This document shows positions 1 through 7,654 of a stretch of DNA of 30,934 nt, one piece after another; the stretch's first letter is position 1; each line of letters begins with the position of its first letter. Source of the stretch: JBKPCD01 sp046727175 (GTDB lineage: Bacteria > Acidobacteriota > Vicinamibacteria > Vicinamibacterales > 2-12-FULL-66-21); the NCBI GenBank assembly GCA_046727175.1, contig JBKPCD010000238.1:1-30934 (forward strand), written 5' to 3'. The translations under genes were made by a program, and so were the position numbers. The notes under the pieces were generated by a model. That model was not told where the DNA came from and made no database searches. It worked only from the letters and a program-made list of their open reading frames with translations.

Positions 1-67
1 GGATTAGAAGTTACAGCGGCAGAGATCACGATCGCTCTAGCTTCTGAAATCCAGCTTCTGACACCAG
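1..67. repeat. Imperfect inverted-repeat element A, cut by the left window edge
   Basis: This stretch lies just beyond the coaBC stop. Positions 22-42 match positions 27266-27286 at 20 of 21 bases, and both copies are followed by further AGCTTCTGA words. The right arm (about 35-62) contains CTTCTGA twice and can pair partly with the left arm (about 1-24). The left end may be missing because the window begins here. No gene is seen. It belongs with the element between iscS and mnmA and with the short remnant between mnmA and trxB. Function is unknown; a 3'-end hairpin for coaBC is an inference. Confidence 0.7.
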
Positions 68-1273
68 TCAGTGATGGGTCGTCCTCTGCAGGAGCCGCTC
101 TGCCTGATCGAGAATCCGCGACGCGAGATCCGCCTTCGGCCCGAGTGGAAACGTTTCTTCACTGTCGGGAGTGATCAGAGTCGCCTCATTGAGATCCGAA
201 TCGAAGCCGGAGTCAGCCCGCGAAATGTCATTCGCGACAATCACGTCCACTGCCTTTCGAGCGAGCTTGTCACGCCCGCGCCGCACGGGGTCGCCGCTCT
301 CGGCCGCAAAGCCAATCAGCACGGGTCCGGGCGCGCCGTTCCGCATCCGGCCGAGGTCCGCGAGAATATCCGGCGTTCGCACGAGCGTCAGTTCCAGGGG
401 ACCTTCGGCCTTTTCGATCTTTCCCGACGTACGCTCGGCCGGCGTGTAGTCGGCGACCGCGGCAGCCATGATCACGATGTCCGCCTCGCGCGCGTGCTGC
501 AGGACCACGCCGTGCATCTCCCGCGCGCCGCGGACGCGAATCAGCTCGGCGCCCGGTGGCACCGGTTGGGACGAGGGTCCGGACACGAGGACGACGCGGG
601 CGCCCCGGCGGACAGCTTCCGCCGCGACCGCATAGCCCATTTTCCCGCTGGAGCGATTACCGATGTATCGCACCGCGTCGATGTCTTCGTAGGTCGGACC
701 AGCGGTGACGATGACAAGACGGCCGAGCAAGGCCCCGCTGCCGCGGAGAAGACGATCGGCCGCGTCCGCAATCGTCCGCGGTTCGGCGAGTCGGCCCTTG
801 CCGATCCAGCCGCACGCGAGATACCCGTCGCCCGGTTCGACGAAGTGCACACCGCGCGCAGCGAGCGCCGCCATGTTACGGCGGACGGCGTCGTGCTCGA
901 GCATGTTCGTGTTCATGGCGGGCGCCATCATGACCGGCGCGCGGGTCGCCAGGTACAGCGAACTGAGGAAGTCGTCGGCGATCCCGTTGGCGAACTTCCC
1001 GATGATGTTCGCGGTAGCCGGCGCGACGAGCAGGAGACCGATGCTCGACGCGAGCGAAATGTGCTCGATATCCGAATTCGCGCCACGGGCGAACTGATCG
1101 GTGATGACGCGTCGGCGTGTGATTGCTTCGAACGTGACCTCACCCACGAACTGTTGGGCCGATCGCGTCATGATCGCCGCAACGTCGTGCCCGCGCTGCT
1201 GCAGCTCGCGCGCGAGCTCCACCGCCTTGTACGCGCCAATCCCGCCGGTCACCCCGAGTCCAATCAAAGCCAT
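68..1273 (-). CDS. coaBC: Bifunctional phosphopantothenoylcysteine decarboxylase / phosphopantothenate-cysteine ligase
   Basis: Cytosolic coenzyme A synthesis: it joins cysteine to 4'-phosphopantothenate and then decarboxylates the product. The 401 residues are the normal length for the fused enzyme. The N-terminal CoaC flavoprotein half shows GVTGGIGAYKA (7-17), the active-site His71 in DIEHIS, the PAMN motif (118-121) and Cys154 in the substrate-recognition flap. The C-terminal CoaB half starts near residue 185 with VTAGPTYEDID and carries AAAVADY. The ATG start at 1273 is chosen because the flavin-binding strand begins at once. No good ribosome binding site is visible: the bases before the start belong to an AATCNGC word array. 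It follows yicC-gmk-rpoZ, a common bacterial gene order. Confidence 0.96.
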   Translation of the reverse strand: MALIGLGVTGGIGAYKAVELARELQQRGHDVAAIMTRSAQQFVGEVTFEAITRRRVITDQFARGANSDIEHISLASSIGLLLVAPATANIIGKFANGIADDFLSSLYLATRAPVMMAPAMNTNMLEHDAVRRNMAALAARGVHFVEPGDGYLACGWIGKGRLAEPRTIADAADRLLRGSGALLGRLVIVTAGPTYEDIDAVRYIGNRSSGKMGYAVAAEAVRRGARVVLVSGPSSQPVPPGAELIRVRGAREMHGVVLQHAREADIVIMAAAVADYTPAERTSGKIEKAEGPLELTLVRTPDILADLGRMRNGAPGPVLIGFAAESGDPVRRGRDKLARKAVDVIVANDISRADSGFDSDLNEATLITPDSEETFPLGPKADLASRILDQAERLLQRTTHH

Positions 1274-1281
1274 GACGCTCG

Positions 1282-1356
1282 ATCAATCAGCAATCAGCAA
1301 TCCCGATCAGCAATCCGCAATCTCAATCAGCAATCTTCAATCCGCATTCTGCAATC
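1282..1356. repeat. Direct array of degenerate AATCNGC words
   Basis: About ten copies of a 6-8 base word (AATCAGC, AATCCGC, AATCTTC and similar) run in one direction through the gap between rpoZ and coaBC. The array contains the rpoZ stop codon and occupies the place where a coaBC ribosome binding site would be. Spacing is irregular and units are too short for CRISPR. No matching inverted arm is seen, unlike most other gap modules in this window. Confidence 0.85.
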
Positions 1357-1519
1357 GAACCTTCTCGACCTTCCCTTCCTCCACCTCCTTCTGCGCGAGC
1401 CGAACAGCCTTGTCGCTGCCGGTCGTTCGCGGCGTGCAGCCACGAAGAAGCTGGCGCGCTCTCGCTCCAGCCACGACAATGAATTCGAACGCGTTGGGGA
1501 CATCGGCTCTATCGACCAT
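1337..1519 (-). CDS. rpoZ: RNA polymerase omega subunit
   Basis: Small accessory subunit that binds the beta-prime subunit and helps RNA polymerase assembly. The protein is about 60 residues, short as in several non-proteobacterial phyla. It shows the core NAFEFIVVAGARARQL followed by GCTPR and a lysine/glutamate helix ending KVEKV. The start is ATG 1519; a GTG two codons upstream (1525) is the alternative and sits closer to GGGAG. Both lie inside the end of gmk, so translation is probably coupled. The last residues and the stop are written in the AATCNGC word array, which suggests that the array has replaced or trimmed the original C-terminus. Conserved position between gmk and coaBC supports the call. 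Confidence 0.92.
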   Translation of the reverse strand: MVDRADVPNAFEFIVVAGARARQLLRGCTPRTTGSDKAVRLAQKEVEEGKVEKVRLQNAD

Positions 1520-2168
1520 TTGCACTAATCTCCCAGAAGGTGTTCATGATGCGTTCCGCCGCGGGACGCATCCAGTGCAAGCGTGCGCGCTCGGCGGTCA
1601 CGATGGCGCACAGCCTGTTCACGCACGCCTCGAGCTCGTCGTTGACGATCACGTAGTCGTATTCGACGAACGCGGCGACTTCGGCGCGCGCGGTTTCGAG
1701 CCTGCGCTGGATTGCGTCTTCGGTGTCCTTGCAGCGGCCTCGGAGCCGCTGCTCGAGGGCCTCGAACGACGGGGGAAGGACGAATACCCCTACAGTGCCA
1801 GCGCAACGTTCGCGAACCTGTCGGGCGCCCTGGACGTCGATGACGAGGACGAGGTCGTGTCCGGACGCGCGCTCGCCGGCGACGTCTGCGGCCGACGTTC
1901 CATACAGGTTGCCGAACACTTCCGCCCACTCGAGAAAGCCGTCGGCGGCTATCAACTCTTCGAAACGTGCGCGGGAAATGAAATTATAGTCGACGCCGTC
2001 CTTTTCCCCCTCACGAATCGGCCGCGACGTGTACGACCGCGACAGCCGAAGGTTCGGCACCAGCTGGACAAGGCGTTCGACAACCGTGGTTTTTCCGGTG
2101 CCGGACGGCGCCGACACGACGAAGAGCATTCCTTCGCGGCGGGGCAGCTGCGTGCCTTCATTCGACAT
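1509..2168 (-). CDS. gmk: Guanylate kinase
   Basis: Phosphorylates GMP to GDP with ATP in the cytosol; essential for GTP and dGTP supply. The 219 residues are typical. The P-loop SAPSGTGKTT is at residues 19-28, followed by the GMP-binding segment (SRSYTSRPIREGE, then GVDYNF) and the lid region near CKDTEDAIQRR. A short N-terminal tail of about 13 residues precedes the first strand; ATG 2168 is used because it overlaps the yicC stop by 11 bases, indicating translational coupling. Its own end overlaps the rpoZ start. No anomalies. Confidence 0.97.
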   Translation of the reverse strand: MSNEGTQLPRREGMLFVVSAPSGTGKTTVVERLVQLVPNLRLSRSYTSRPIREGEKDGVDYNFISRARFEELIAADGFLEWAEVFGNLYGTSAADVAGERASGHDLVLVIDVQGARQVRERCAGTVGVFVLPPSFEALEQRLRGRCKDTEDAIQRRLETARAEVAAFVEYDYVIVNDELEACVNRLCAIVTAERARLHWMRPAAERIMNTFWEISANGR

Positions 2169-3048
2169 TCTGGACCTGCTCGCGCAGCTTCTCGAGCTCC
2201 GCCTTCAACGAGACGATCAGCTCGGAGACCCCCGGCCCTTCGGCTTTCGAACCGGCCGTGTTCACCTCCCGGTTCATCTCCTGGAGAAGGAAGTCCAGCT
2301 TGCGGCCGCACGGTTCGGCCGAGTCCGTGAGTGCCTGCCAATGAGCGAGGTGACCGCGGAATCGGACGACCTCCTCGGTGATGTCGGATCGTCCCGCGAA
2401 CCTCGCGATCTCCTGAGCGACCAACGCTTCGTCTGCAAGACCATCGGCCCGCAGTTCACGGACGCGCTCGGCTAGACGGATCTGAAGGCCCGCCAGTCCC
2501 GCTTCCGCGGCGACCGCGACGCGCTCGAAGAGATCGGCCAGCAGTAACCGGCGGGCATCGAGATCCGCCTTGAGATAACCGCCCTCACGCACGCGCATGG
2601 CATCGAGCTCATCGACTGCGGCGCTGACCGCGTCGTCGACCTCGGCTGCCAGTGCCGATTCCCCCGTTTCAGATGCGTCACTTCGCTCGCGGATCGTCAG
2701 CGCCTGCGGAAACCGGAGCAGATCGCCAGGCGTGATCTGACCGGATACGTAACCCCGTTCGCGGGCGCGATCGAGCGCGGCGCCGAGGCCTGCCAGGAAC
2801 GCTTCGTTCAATTCGACGTCAACCGAGGGGCCCTCGCGTTGCTGCAGCGTGATGCCGATCTCCACACGACCGCGTGCGACGCGCTTCTGCACCAGACCGC
2901 GGATTCGCGATTCGGCCGCGGCAAGCGATGGAGGCATCCGGATCTGCAAGTCGAGAAATCGATGATTCACCGACTTGATCGTGACGGTAATGGTTGCGGC
3001 CTCGTTGTCGCGGGTGAGCGACGCAAAGCCGGTCATGCTCTTGATCAT
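2158..3048 (-). CDS. yicC: YicC/YloC-family endoribonuclease
   Basis: Member of the YicC family, whose Escherichia coli and Bacillus members are reported RNA-cleaving enzymes acting in RNA turnover. The 296 residues match the family. The diagnostic N-terminus MIKSMTGFAS follows the ATG at 3048, and the C-terminal DUF1732 part contains GRKLDFLLQEMNRE and NTAGSKA. A coiled, Glu/Arg-rich middle section is visible around residues 150-230. It is the first gene of the yicC-gmk-rpoZ-coaBC set and overlaps gmk by 11 bases. The gap upstream contains GC-rich repeat sequence rather than a clear promoter. Confidence 0.94.
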   Translation of the reverse strand: MIKSMTGFASLTRDNEAATITVTIKSVNHRFLDLQIRMPPSLAAAESRIRGLVQKRVARGRVEIGITLQQREGPSVDVELNEAFLAGLGAALDRARERGYVSGQITPGDLLRFPQALTIRERSDASETGESALAAEVDDAVSAAVDELDAMRVREGGYLKADLDARRLLLADLFERVAVAAEAGLAGLQIRLAERVRELRADGLADEALVAQEIARFAGRSDITEEVVRFRGHLAHWQALTDSAEPCGRKLDFLLQEMNREVNTAGSKAEGPGVSELIVSLKAELEKLREQVQNVE

Positions 3049-3162
3049 CGATAGGTCATAACTAGGCCGGGGGCCTCGCCCACCGGACGCCCTTATCGCC
3101 GTCGCTCGCCGGGGGCCCCGAGCCCCGCTCCGCTCCGGCGGGCGCGCCTCTGGCGCGCCTAA
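3049..3162. repeat. GC-rich repeat gap with an 8-bp hairpin after msbA
   Basis: Positions 3103-3135 resemble 7277-7308 and 7379-7410 in the 102-bp tandem repeat: CGCTCGC, a G/C block, then GCCCCGCTCCGCTC. At 3142-3160 GGCGCGCC occurs twice around TCT, a perfect 8-bp stem immediately after the msbA stop. No T run follows, so it is not a standard intrinsic terminator. A promoter for yicC must lie here or further upstream, but none is convincing. Confidence 0.7.
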
Positions 3163-4932
3163 TCATGGTTCTCTGTCCACCCCGGCAGTTGCTGGTTCAG
3201 GCTCCTGCCGGTCGAACAGTTGCAGCGAATACAGTTTCGCGTACACGCCGCCGGGTCGCGCCAGAAGCTCCTCGTGACGACCAATTTCAGCGACGCGTCC
3301 GCGCTCGAGCGCGATGATCGCGTCCGCTCGTCGCACCGTCGACAGCCGATGCGCGATCACGAACGCGGTCCGATCGCGCATCAGATTTGCGAGAGCGTCC
3401 TGCACGAGGCGCTCGGATTCAGCATCGAGCGAAGAGGTGGCCTCATCGAGAATGAGGATTGGCGAGTTCTTGAGCAGCGCTCGCGCGATCGCGAGCCGCT
3501 GGCGCTGTCCTCCCGAGAGCCGCTGGCCGCGCTCGCCGATGCTCGTCTCGTACCCGTGGGGCAGAGCCACGATGAACTCGTGGGCATGAGCCGCGCGTGC
3601 CGCAGCTTCGATTGCCTCGCGTGAGAGGACCGGCGAGCCGTACGCGATGTTGCTGGCGATGCTCTCGTCGAACAGGACGGTCTCCTGCGTGACGATCCCG
3701 ACCTGTGCTCGGAGCGAACGAAGCGTCACATCGCGGATGTCTACGCCGTCGATCATGATTGTGCCGGAGCTGACGTCGTAGAACCGCGGGATCAAGTTGA
3801 CGAGCGTCGTCTTGCCGGCTCCGCTCAGGCCGACGATGGCGACCACTTGCCCCGCCCAGACCGTGAACGAGACGTCCCGTAGGACGTGTTTCGGCGAACC
3901 GTCTTCGTACGTGAAGCTCACGTTCCGGAACTCGATCGCGCGCTTCAGCGGCACGAGCGCTCGTGCGCCAGGCCGCTCGAGCACTTCGGAGTGTGTGTCC
4001 AGCATCTCGAAGATCCGTTCGGACGCCGCCAGCGCCTGCTGGAAGTTCGTGTTCACGCGACTGAGCTTCTTTATTGGCGTGTACATCATGAAGGCGGCAA
4101 AGATGAACGCCGTGAACTGACCCTGCGTCCACTGGATCGCGCTGATCTGCCGACTCCCGTACCAAATGAGCGCCACGACGGCGACCCCGCCGAGGAACTC
4201 CATGAGCGGCGGGAGCACCGACACCGCACTCGTCACTTTGAGATTCGTCCGATAGAGCCGCTGCGACGCGGTCGCGAACCGCCGCTCCTCGTGGCCTTCG
4301 GCCCCGAACGCCTTGACGATCCGGTGGCCGGTGAAGGCTTCGCCCGTGATGTGCGACAGGTGCTCGAGGTCCTCCTGGCTGCGGCGGGACATTCGCCGCA
4401 CGCGCTGGCCGAGGCGGACGAGCGGATAGACGACTATCGGCGCCCCCGTGATGCACAGGAGAGCCAGACGCCAGTCGTAGTAGAAAAGCAACACCGCATA
4501 GGCAACGAGCGCCAGACCTTCACGGATGAGATCGCCAATCGTTTCGGAGACGACCTGCTGCACCTGGTTGACGTCGCTCGTAATGCGGGACATCAACTGC
4601 CCGGTCGTGCGGCGGCTGAAGAATCCGGCGGATTGGTCGAGGATGTGGCGAAAGAGGCGATTCCTGATGTCCCGCACGACACGCTGGCCGATGTCGGTCA
4701 TCAGGAAGGTGGAAAAGTAGGCGCCGAGCCCCTTGAAGAAATAGGCGACCAGGATGAGGGTTGCCCAAAACCGCAGCTCTTCCCGCGCCGGCAATACTCT
4801 GTCAAAAATAGGCGCAATGAGCAGCGCGACCCCGCCCGACGCCGCAGCATAGATCAGCATCGCGACAAGCGCCGCGACGAAGCGCCCTACATACGGGCGC
4901 GCATAGCCGAGCAGACGAGGGAGCGGGTTCAC
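3163..4932 (-). CDS. msbA: MsbA-type ABC exporter, fused membrane and ATPase domains
   Basis: Half-size ABC exporter of the MsbA/lipid A-core flippase type (589 residues), acting as a homodimer in the inner membrane. The first ~300 residues contain about six membrane spans (from near residue 16). The ATPase domain shows Walker A GLSGAGKTT (368-376), signature LSGGQRQR (472-479), Walker B ILILDE (492-497) and the switch His528. The start is GTG at 4932, ten bases after galE. It shares an operon with ugd and galE in a polysaccharide locus that has no Wzx or Wzy, so export of a polysaccharide or lipid-linked glycan is as plausible as lipid A transport. Substrate cannot be read from sequence. A GC-rich hairpin follows the stop. 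Confidence 0.88.
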   Translation of the reverse strand: MNPLPRLLGYARPYVGRFVAALVAMLIYAAASGGVALLIAPIFDRVLPAREELRFWATLILVAYFFKGLGAYFSTFLMTDIGQRVVRDIRNRLFRHILDQSAGFFSRRTTGQLMSRITSDVNQVQQVVSETIGDLIREGLALVAYAVLLFYYDWRLALLCITGAPIVVYPLVRLGQRVRRMSRRSQEDLEHLSHITGEAFTGHRIVKAFGAEGHEERRFATASQRLYRTNLKVTSAVSVLPPLMEFLGGVAVVALIWYGSRQISAIQWTQGQFTAFIFAAFMMYTPIKKLSRVNTNFQQALAASERIFEMLDTHSEVLERPGARALVPLKRAIEFRNVSFTYEDGSPKHVLRDVSFTVWAGQVVAIVGLSGAGKTTLVNLIPRFYDVSSGTIMIDGVDIRDVTLRSLRAQVGIVTQETVLFDESIASNIAYGSPVLSREAIEAAARAAHAHEFIVALPHGYETSIGERGQRLSGGQRQRLAIARALLKNSPILILDEATSSLDAESERLVQDALANLMRDRTAFVIAHRLSTVRRADAIIALERGRVAEIGRHEELLARPGGVYAKLYSLQLFDRQEPEPATAGVDREP

Positions 4933-4941
4933 GCAGCTTGC

Positions 4942-5934
4942 TCAGGGCTGGCCGTAGCCATGTGGGTGCGCCACTCGCCAACGCCACGCGGTCTCGACGA
5001 TCACGTCGATGTCCTCGAAACGCGGCGCCCAACCTAGCTCCCGTCGGATGCGCGCGCTCGAGGCGAACAGTACGGCGGGATCGCCGTCGCGTCGAGGCTG
5101 AACCGTCTGTGGCACCGGCCGCTTCGTCACACGCTCGACTGACCGGAGCACGTCACGCACCGACGTTGGACGGCCGGTCGCGAGATTGTAGGACGTCGAC
5201 GCACCACCAGCGCGCAGCGAATCGAGCGCGAGGACGTGCGCTGCGGCCAGGTCGGTCACGTGAATGTAGTCGCGGAGACACGTCCCGTCAGGTGTGTCGT
5301 AGTCGTCTCCGAAGATCTGGAATGAGCCCCCTCGTCCCAGCATCGCGTCGATCGCACGCGGCACTGCGTGGGTCTCGGGATCGTGATCCTCGCCGAGCTC
5401 TCCCTCGGGGTCGGCGCCGGACGCATTGAAGTACCGGAGTGCAATCGATCGGAGGCCGTAGGCGCGATCGTAATGCGGCAGCGCGTGCTCGATCGCGAGC
5501 TTGGTCTCGCCGTACGCGTTGATCGGCCGCTTCGGATGCTGCTCGGTAATCGGCGTCTCCTCCGGATTCCCAAACACCGCCGCAGTTGACGAAAACACGA
5601 AGTGACGGACCCGCGCGGCCATCATCGCGTCGAGGACGGAGAGTGCCCCGACGACATTGTTTCGATAATAGGACGAGGGATTCCTGACCGACTCGTTGAC
5701 CGACAGCCACGCCGCGAAATGCAGGACCGCATCGAGCTGGTGCTGCTTCAGCGCAGCCTCGAGCCGGGCGGTGTCCTGAATGTCTCCTTCGACGATGGTG
5801 GCGGCGCGCGCGGCGGCTCGGTGGCCCGCGACAAAGTTGTCGTAGACCACGACGTGCTCCCCGCGGGCGCGAAGGGCCTTGACCGCATGACTGCCGATGT
5901 ATCCTGCTCCGCCGGTGACGAGGACGCCGCTCAC
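4942..5934 (-). CDS. galE: UDP-glucose 4-epimerase
   Basis: Interconverts UDP-glucose and UDP-galactose with bound NAD. Short-chain dehydrogenase fold of 330 residues: NAD motif TGGAGYIG (7-14), FSSTAAVFG carrying the catalytic Ser/Thr, and Tyr141-x3-Lys145 in AYGETK. The C-terminal half has RYFNASGA and CLRDYIHV typical of GalE. I start it at GTG 5934, which forms a four-base GTGA overlap with the ugd stop; the longer ATG version (5976) would add 14 residues unlike the family and run inside ugd. It lies between ugd and msbA and presumably supplies galactosyl units to the facing glycosyltransferase cluster. Confidence 0.93.
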   Translation of the reverse strand: MSGVLVTGGAGYIGSHAVKALRARGEHVVVYDNFVAGHRAAARAATIVEGDIQDTARLEAALKQHQLDAVLHFAAWLSVNESVRNPSSYYRNNVVGALSVLDAMMAARVRHFVFSSTAAVFGNPEETPITEQHPKRPINAYGETKLAIEHALPHYDRAYGLRSIALRYFNASGADPEGELGEDHDPETHAVPRAIDAMLGRGGSFQIFGDDYDTPDGTCLRDYIHVTDLAAAHVLALDSLRAGGASTSYNLATGRPTSVRDVLRSVERVTKRPVPQTVQPRRDGDPAVLFASSARIRRELGWAPRFEDIDVIVETAWRWRVAHPHGYGQP

Positions 5935-7229
5935 GGACGCCCAATGGAGAAGTACGTGAAGCCCTGGGCGCGACACGTCTCGGGTTTGTAGATGTTCCGG
6001 CCATCGAAGATCACCGGACTGCGCATCAGCTTTCGCATGCGGACGTAATCGGGCTCACGGAATTCGTTCCACTCCGTGACGAGCGCCAGCGCGTCGGCGC
6101 CAGTGAGCGCCGCGTAGCTGCTATCCGCGTACGTGATTTTCGATCCGAAAATCCCTTTCGCGACCTTCATGGCTTCGGGATCGTACGCTTGGACGGTCGC
6201 GCCGGCGGCGATCAGTTCCTGAATCAGCGGCACGGCGGGAGCTTCGCGCATATCGTCGGTCCGCGGCTTGAACGCCAACCCCCACACCGCGATCCGCTTC
6301 CCCTTCAACGAGCCCATGTACCGCTCGATCTTGACGAGCAGGCGCAGCTTCTGCCGTTCGTTGACTGCCTCGACGGCCCGCAGGATCTGGAAGTCGTAGT
6401 CCTGCGCCGCCGCGAACCGCAGCATCGCCTTGACGTCTTTCGGGAAACAGCTTCCGCCGTACCCCACGCCGGGGAACAGAAACGACGGACCGATCCGTCG
6501 GTCGGACGCTACGGCGAGACGCACATGATCGACGTTTGCGCCCACCGCCTCGCAGACGTTCGCGACCTCGTTCATGAAGGAAATGCGCGTCGCGAGCATC
6601 GCGTTCGCGGCGTACTTGCACAGCTCCGCGCTCGCGCAATCCATCATCATGATGGGCGCACCGGTTCGCGTAAACGGCGCGTACAACTCGCGCATGAGCT
6701 CGGCCGCCCGCGGATCCTCGGCGCCAATCACGACCCGATCGGGCTTCATGAAATCGTCGATGGCCGCCCCCTGCTTCAGGAACTCGGGGTTGCTGACCAC
6801 ACTGAACGGGTGCGTCGTCTCGCGTCGGATGACTTCGCGGACCCGCGCTGCCGTTCCCACCGGCACGGTGCTCTTGTTGACGATGACCTTGTAGCCGTTC
6901 ATCGTCTTCGCCAGTTCTTTCGCGACGCCGAGCACGTGCTGCAGGTCGGCGGAGCCGTCCTCGCCGGTCGGCGTCCCCACGGCAACGAAGATGATCTGTG
7001 AGTTGCGTACGCCGCGCGCGAGCGCGGTCGTGAAGGTCAACCGTTTCTCAGCGCGATTCCTTCGAACCATTTCCTCCAGGCCCGGCTCGTAGATTGGAAT
7101 CCCGCCACGCTGAAGGAGACGTATTTTGCTTGCGTCCTTGTCGACACAGACGACTTCATTTCCATTCTCGGCGAGGCACGCGCCTGCAACCAGACCGACA
7201 TACCCGCTTCCGATGACGGCGATTTTCAT
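5931..7229 (-). CDS. ugd: UDP-glucose 6-dehydrogenase
   Basis: Oxidises UDP-glucose to UDP-glucuronate with two NAD+. The 432 residues match the UDP-glucose/GDP-mannose dehydrogenase family. Seen: GSGYVG (7-12) for NAD binding, NKSTVPVGT, the central-helix Lys205 in ELCKYAANA, and the catalytic Cys261 in GGSCFPKD. The ATG at 7229 is chosen because the family begins MKIAVIG; an upstream ORF extension of 30 residues is translated repeat DNA. AGAAGG sits directly against the start. Its product can feed the UDP-glucuronate decarboxylase at 14817-15746. The gene heads ugd-galE-msbA and diverges from the glycosyltransferases. Confidence 0.95.
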   Translation of the reverse strand: MKIAVIGSGYVGLVAGACLAENGNEVVCVDKDASKIRLLQRGGIPIYEPGLEEMVRRNRAEKRLTFTTALARGVRNSQIIFVAVGTPTGEDGSADLQHVLGVAKELAKTMNGYKVIVNKSTVPVGTAARVREVIRRETTHPFSVVSNPEFLKQGAAIDDFMKPDRVVIGAEDPRAAELMRELYAPFTRTGAPIMMMDCASAELCKYAANAMLATRISFMNEVANVCEAVGANVDHVRLAVASDRRIGPSFLFPGVGYGGSCFPKDVKAMLRFAAAQDYDFQILRAVEAVNERQKLRLLVKIERYMGSLKGKRIAVWGLAFKPRTDDMREAPAVPLIQELIAAGATVQAYDPEAMKVAKGIFGSKITYADSSYAALTGADALALVTEWNEFREPDYVRMRKLMRSPVIFDGRNIYKPETCRAQGFTYFSIGRP

Positions 7230-7243
7230 CCTTCTTTTGACCG

Positions 7244-7475
7244 GGGGACTTCGTCCCCCGGACCCCCATACACGCTCGCTCGCGGGGCCCCTCCGCCCCG
7301 CTCCGCTCACGTGGCTCACTCGCTGCGCTCGCTCGCACGCTCATTGGGGACGTCGTCCCCCGGACCCCCATACACGCTCGCTCGCGGGGCCCCTTCGCCC
7401 CGCTCCGCTCGCGTCGCTCACTCGCTTCGCTCACTCGCACGCTCATCGGGGACTTCGTCCCGCCGGACCCCTCTG
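7244..7475. repeat. 102-bp tandem repeat, two full copies plus a partial third
   Basis: Copies begin at 7244, 7346 and 7448, giving an exact 102-base period. The two full copies differ at about seven positions; the third matches for roughly 25 bases and then diverges. Each unit starts with a hairpin (GGGGAC, three-base loop, GTCCCC, extended to nine pairs in the first copy) and contains a second G/C hairpin around 7284-7302 and 7386-7404. A related 33-base piece lies at 3103-3135. Copy number could vary by slippage; this is inference. Confidence 0.93.
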
Positions 7476-7604
7476 CCACCCCGGCTCGCCGTCGCTCGCG
7501 GGGAGGCACGCGCCTCCCATCACGAGAACATGTTCCTCGTCGGTAGCCGCACGGCGTCTGCAAAACTCCTAAACTAACACAGCGGCAAAAACCGTGTCAA
7601 TCTA

Positions 7605-7654
7605 TTGACGGACAAGGATTTGTCAGCTTTGAGCCTGTGCTAGCATGGCTCCCG
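7605..7654 (+). promoter_or_regulatory. Possible promoter for the glycosyltransferase operon
   Basis: TTGTCA (7620-7625) and an extended -10-like TGCTAGCAT (7638-7646) are separated by only 15 bases. Transcription would then begin close to the GTG at 7655, giving a nearly leaderless message, which fits the absence of a ribosome binding site. A small dyad, GACAA-GGAT-TTGTC (7611-7624), overlaps the -35 and could be an operator. An alternative -35, TTGACG (7605-7610), has no good partner. Weak evidence only. Confidence 0.3.

Larger units (their letters stand above)
7230..7654. other. Divergent intergenic region between two polysaccharide operons
   Basis: This 425-base gap separates ugd (minus) from the glycosyltransferase series (plus). 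About 7241-7475 is a tandem repeat and 7476-7530 is a degraded extension with further CGCTCGC words. The last ~90 bases (7565-7654) are lower in GC and are the only part that looks like ordinary regulatory DNA. The open frames across the repeat on both strands have Arg/Ser/Pro-rich shadow translations and are not taken as genes. Confidence 0.8.

Noticed and set aside
1282..1356. CRISPR-like array
   Set aside because: Units of 6-8 bases, irregular and without spacers; no cas genes in the window. The 102-bp and 58-bp tandems also lack spacers.
71..2330. Long plus-strand open frames opposite coaBC, rpoZ and gmk (485 and 409 residues)
   Set aside because: Arg/His/Ser-rich translations with no family motifs; they mirror high-GC codon use of the well-supported minus-strand genes.
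3443..5037. Long open frames overlapping msbA on both strands
   Set aside because: msbA has every ABC exporter motif in the main frame; the others have Arg-rich shadow composition.
7230..7319. 30-residue N-terminal extension of ugd
   Set aside because: It is translated tandem-repeat DNA; the family starts at the Met encoded at 7229.
7126..7577. Open frames across the 102-bp repeat, on both strands
   Set aside because: Open only because the repeat period is divisible by three and lacks stops; no start context and no recognisable domain.
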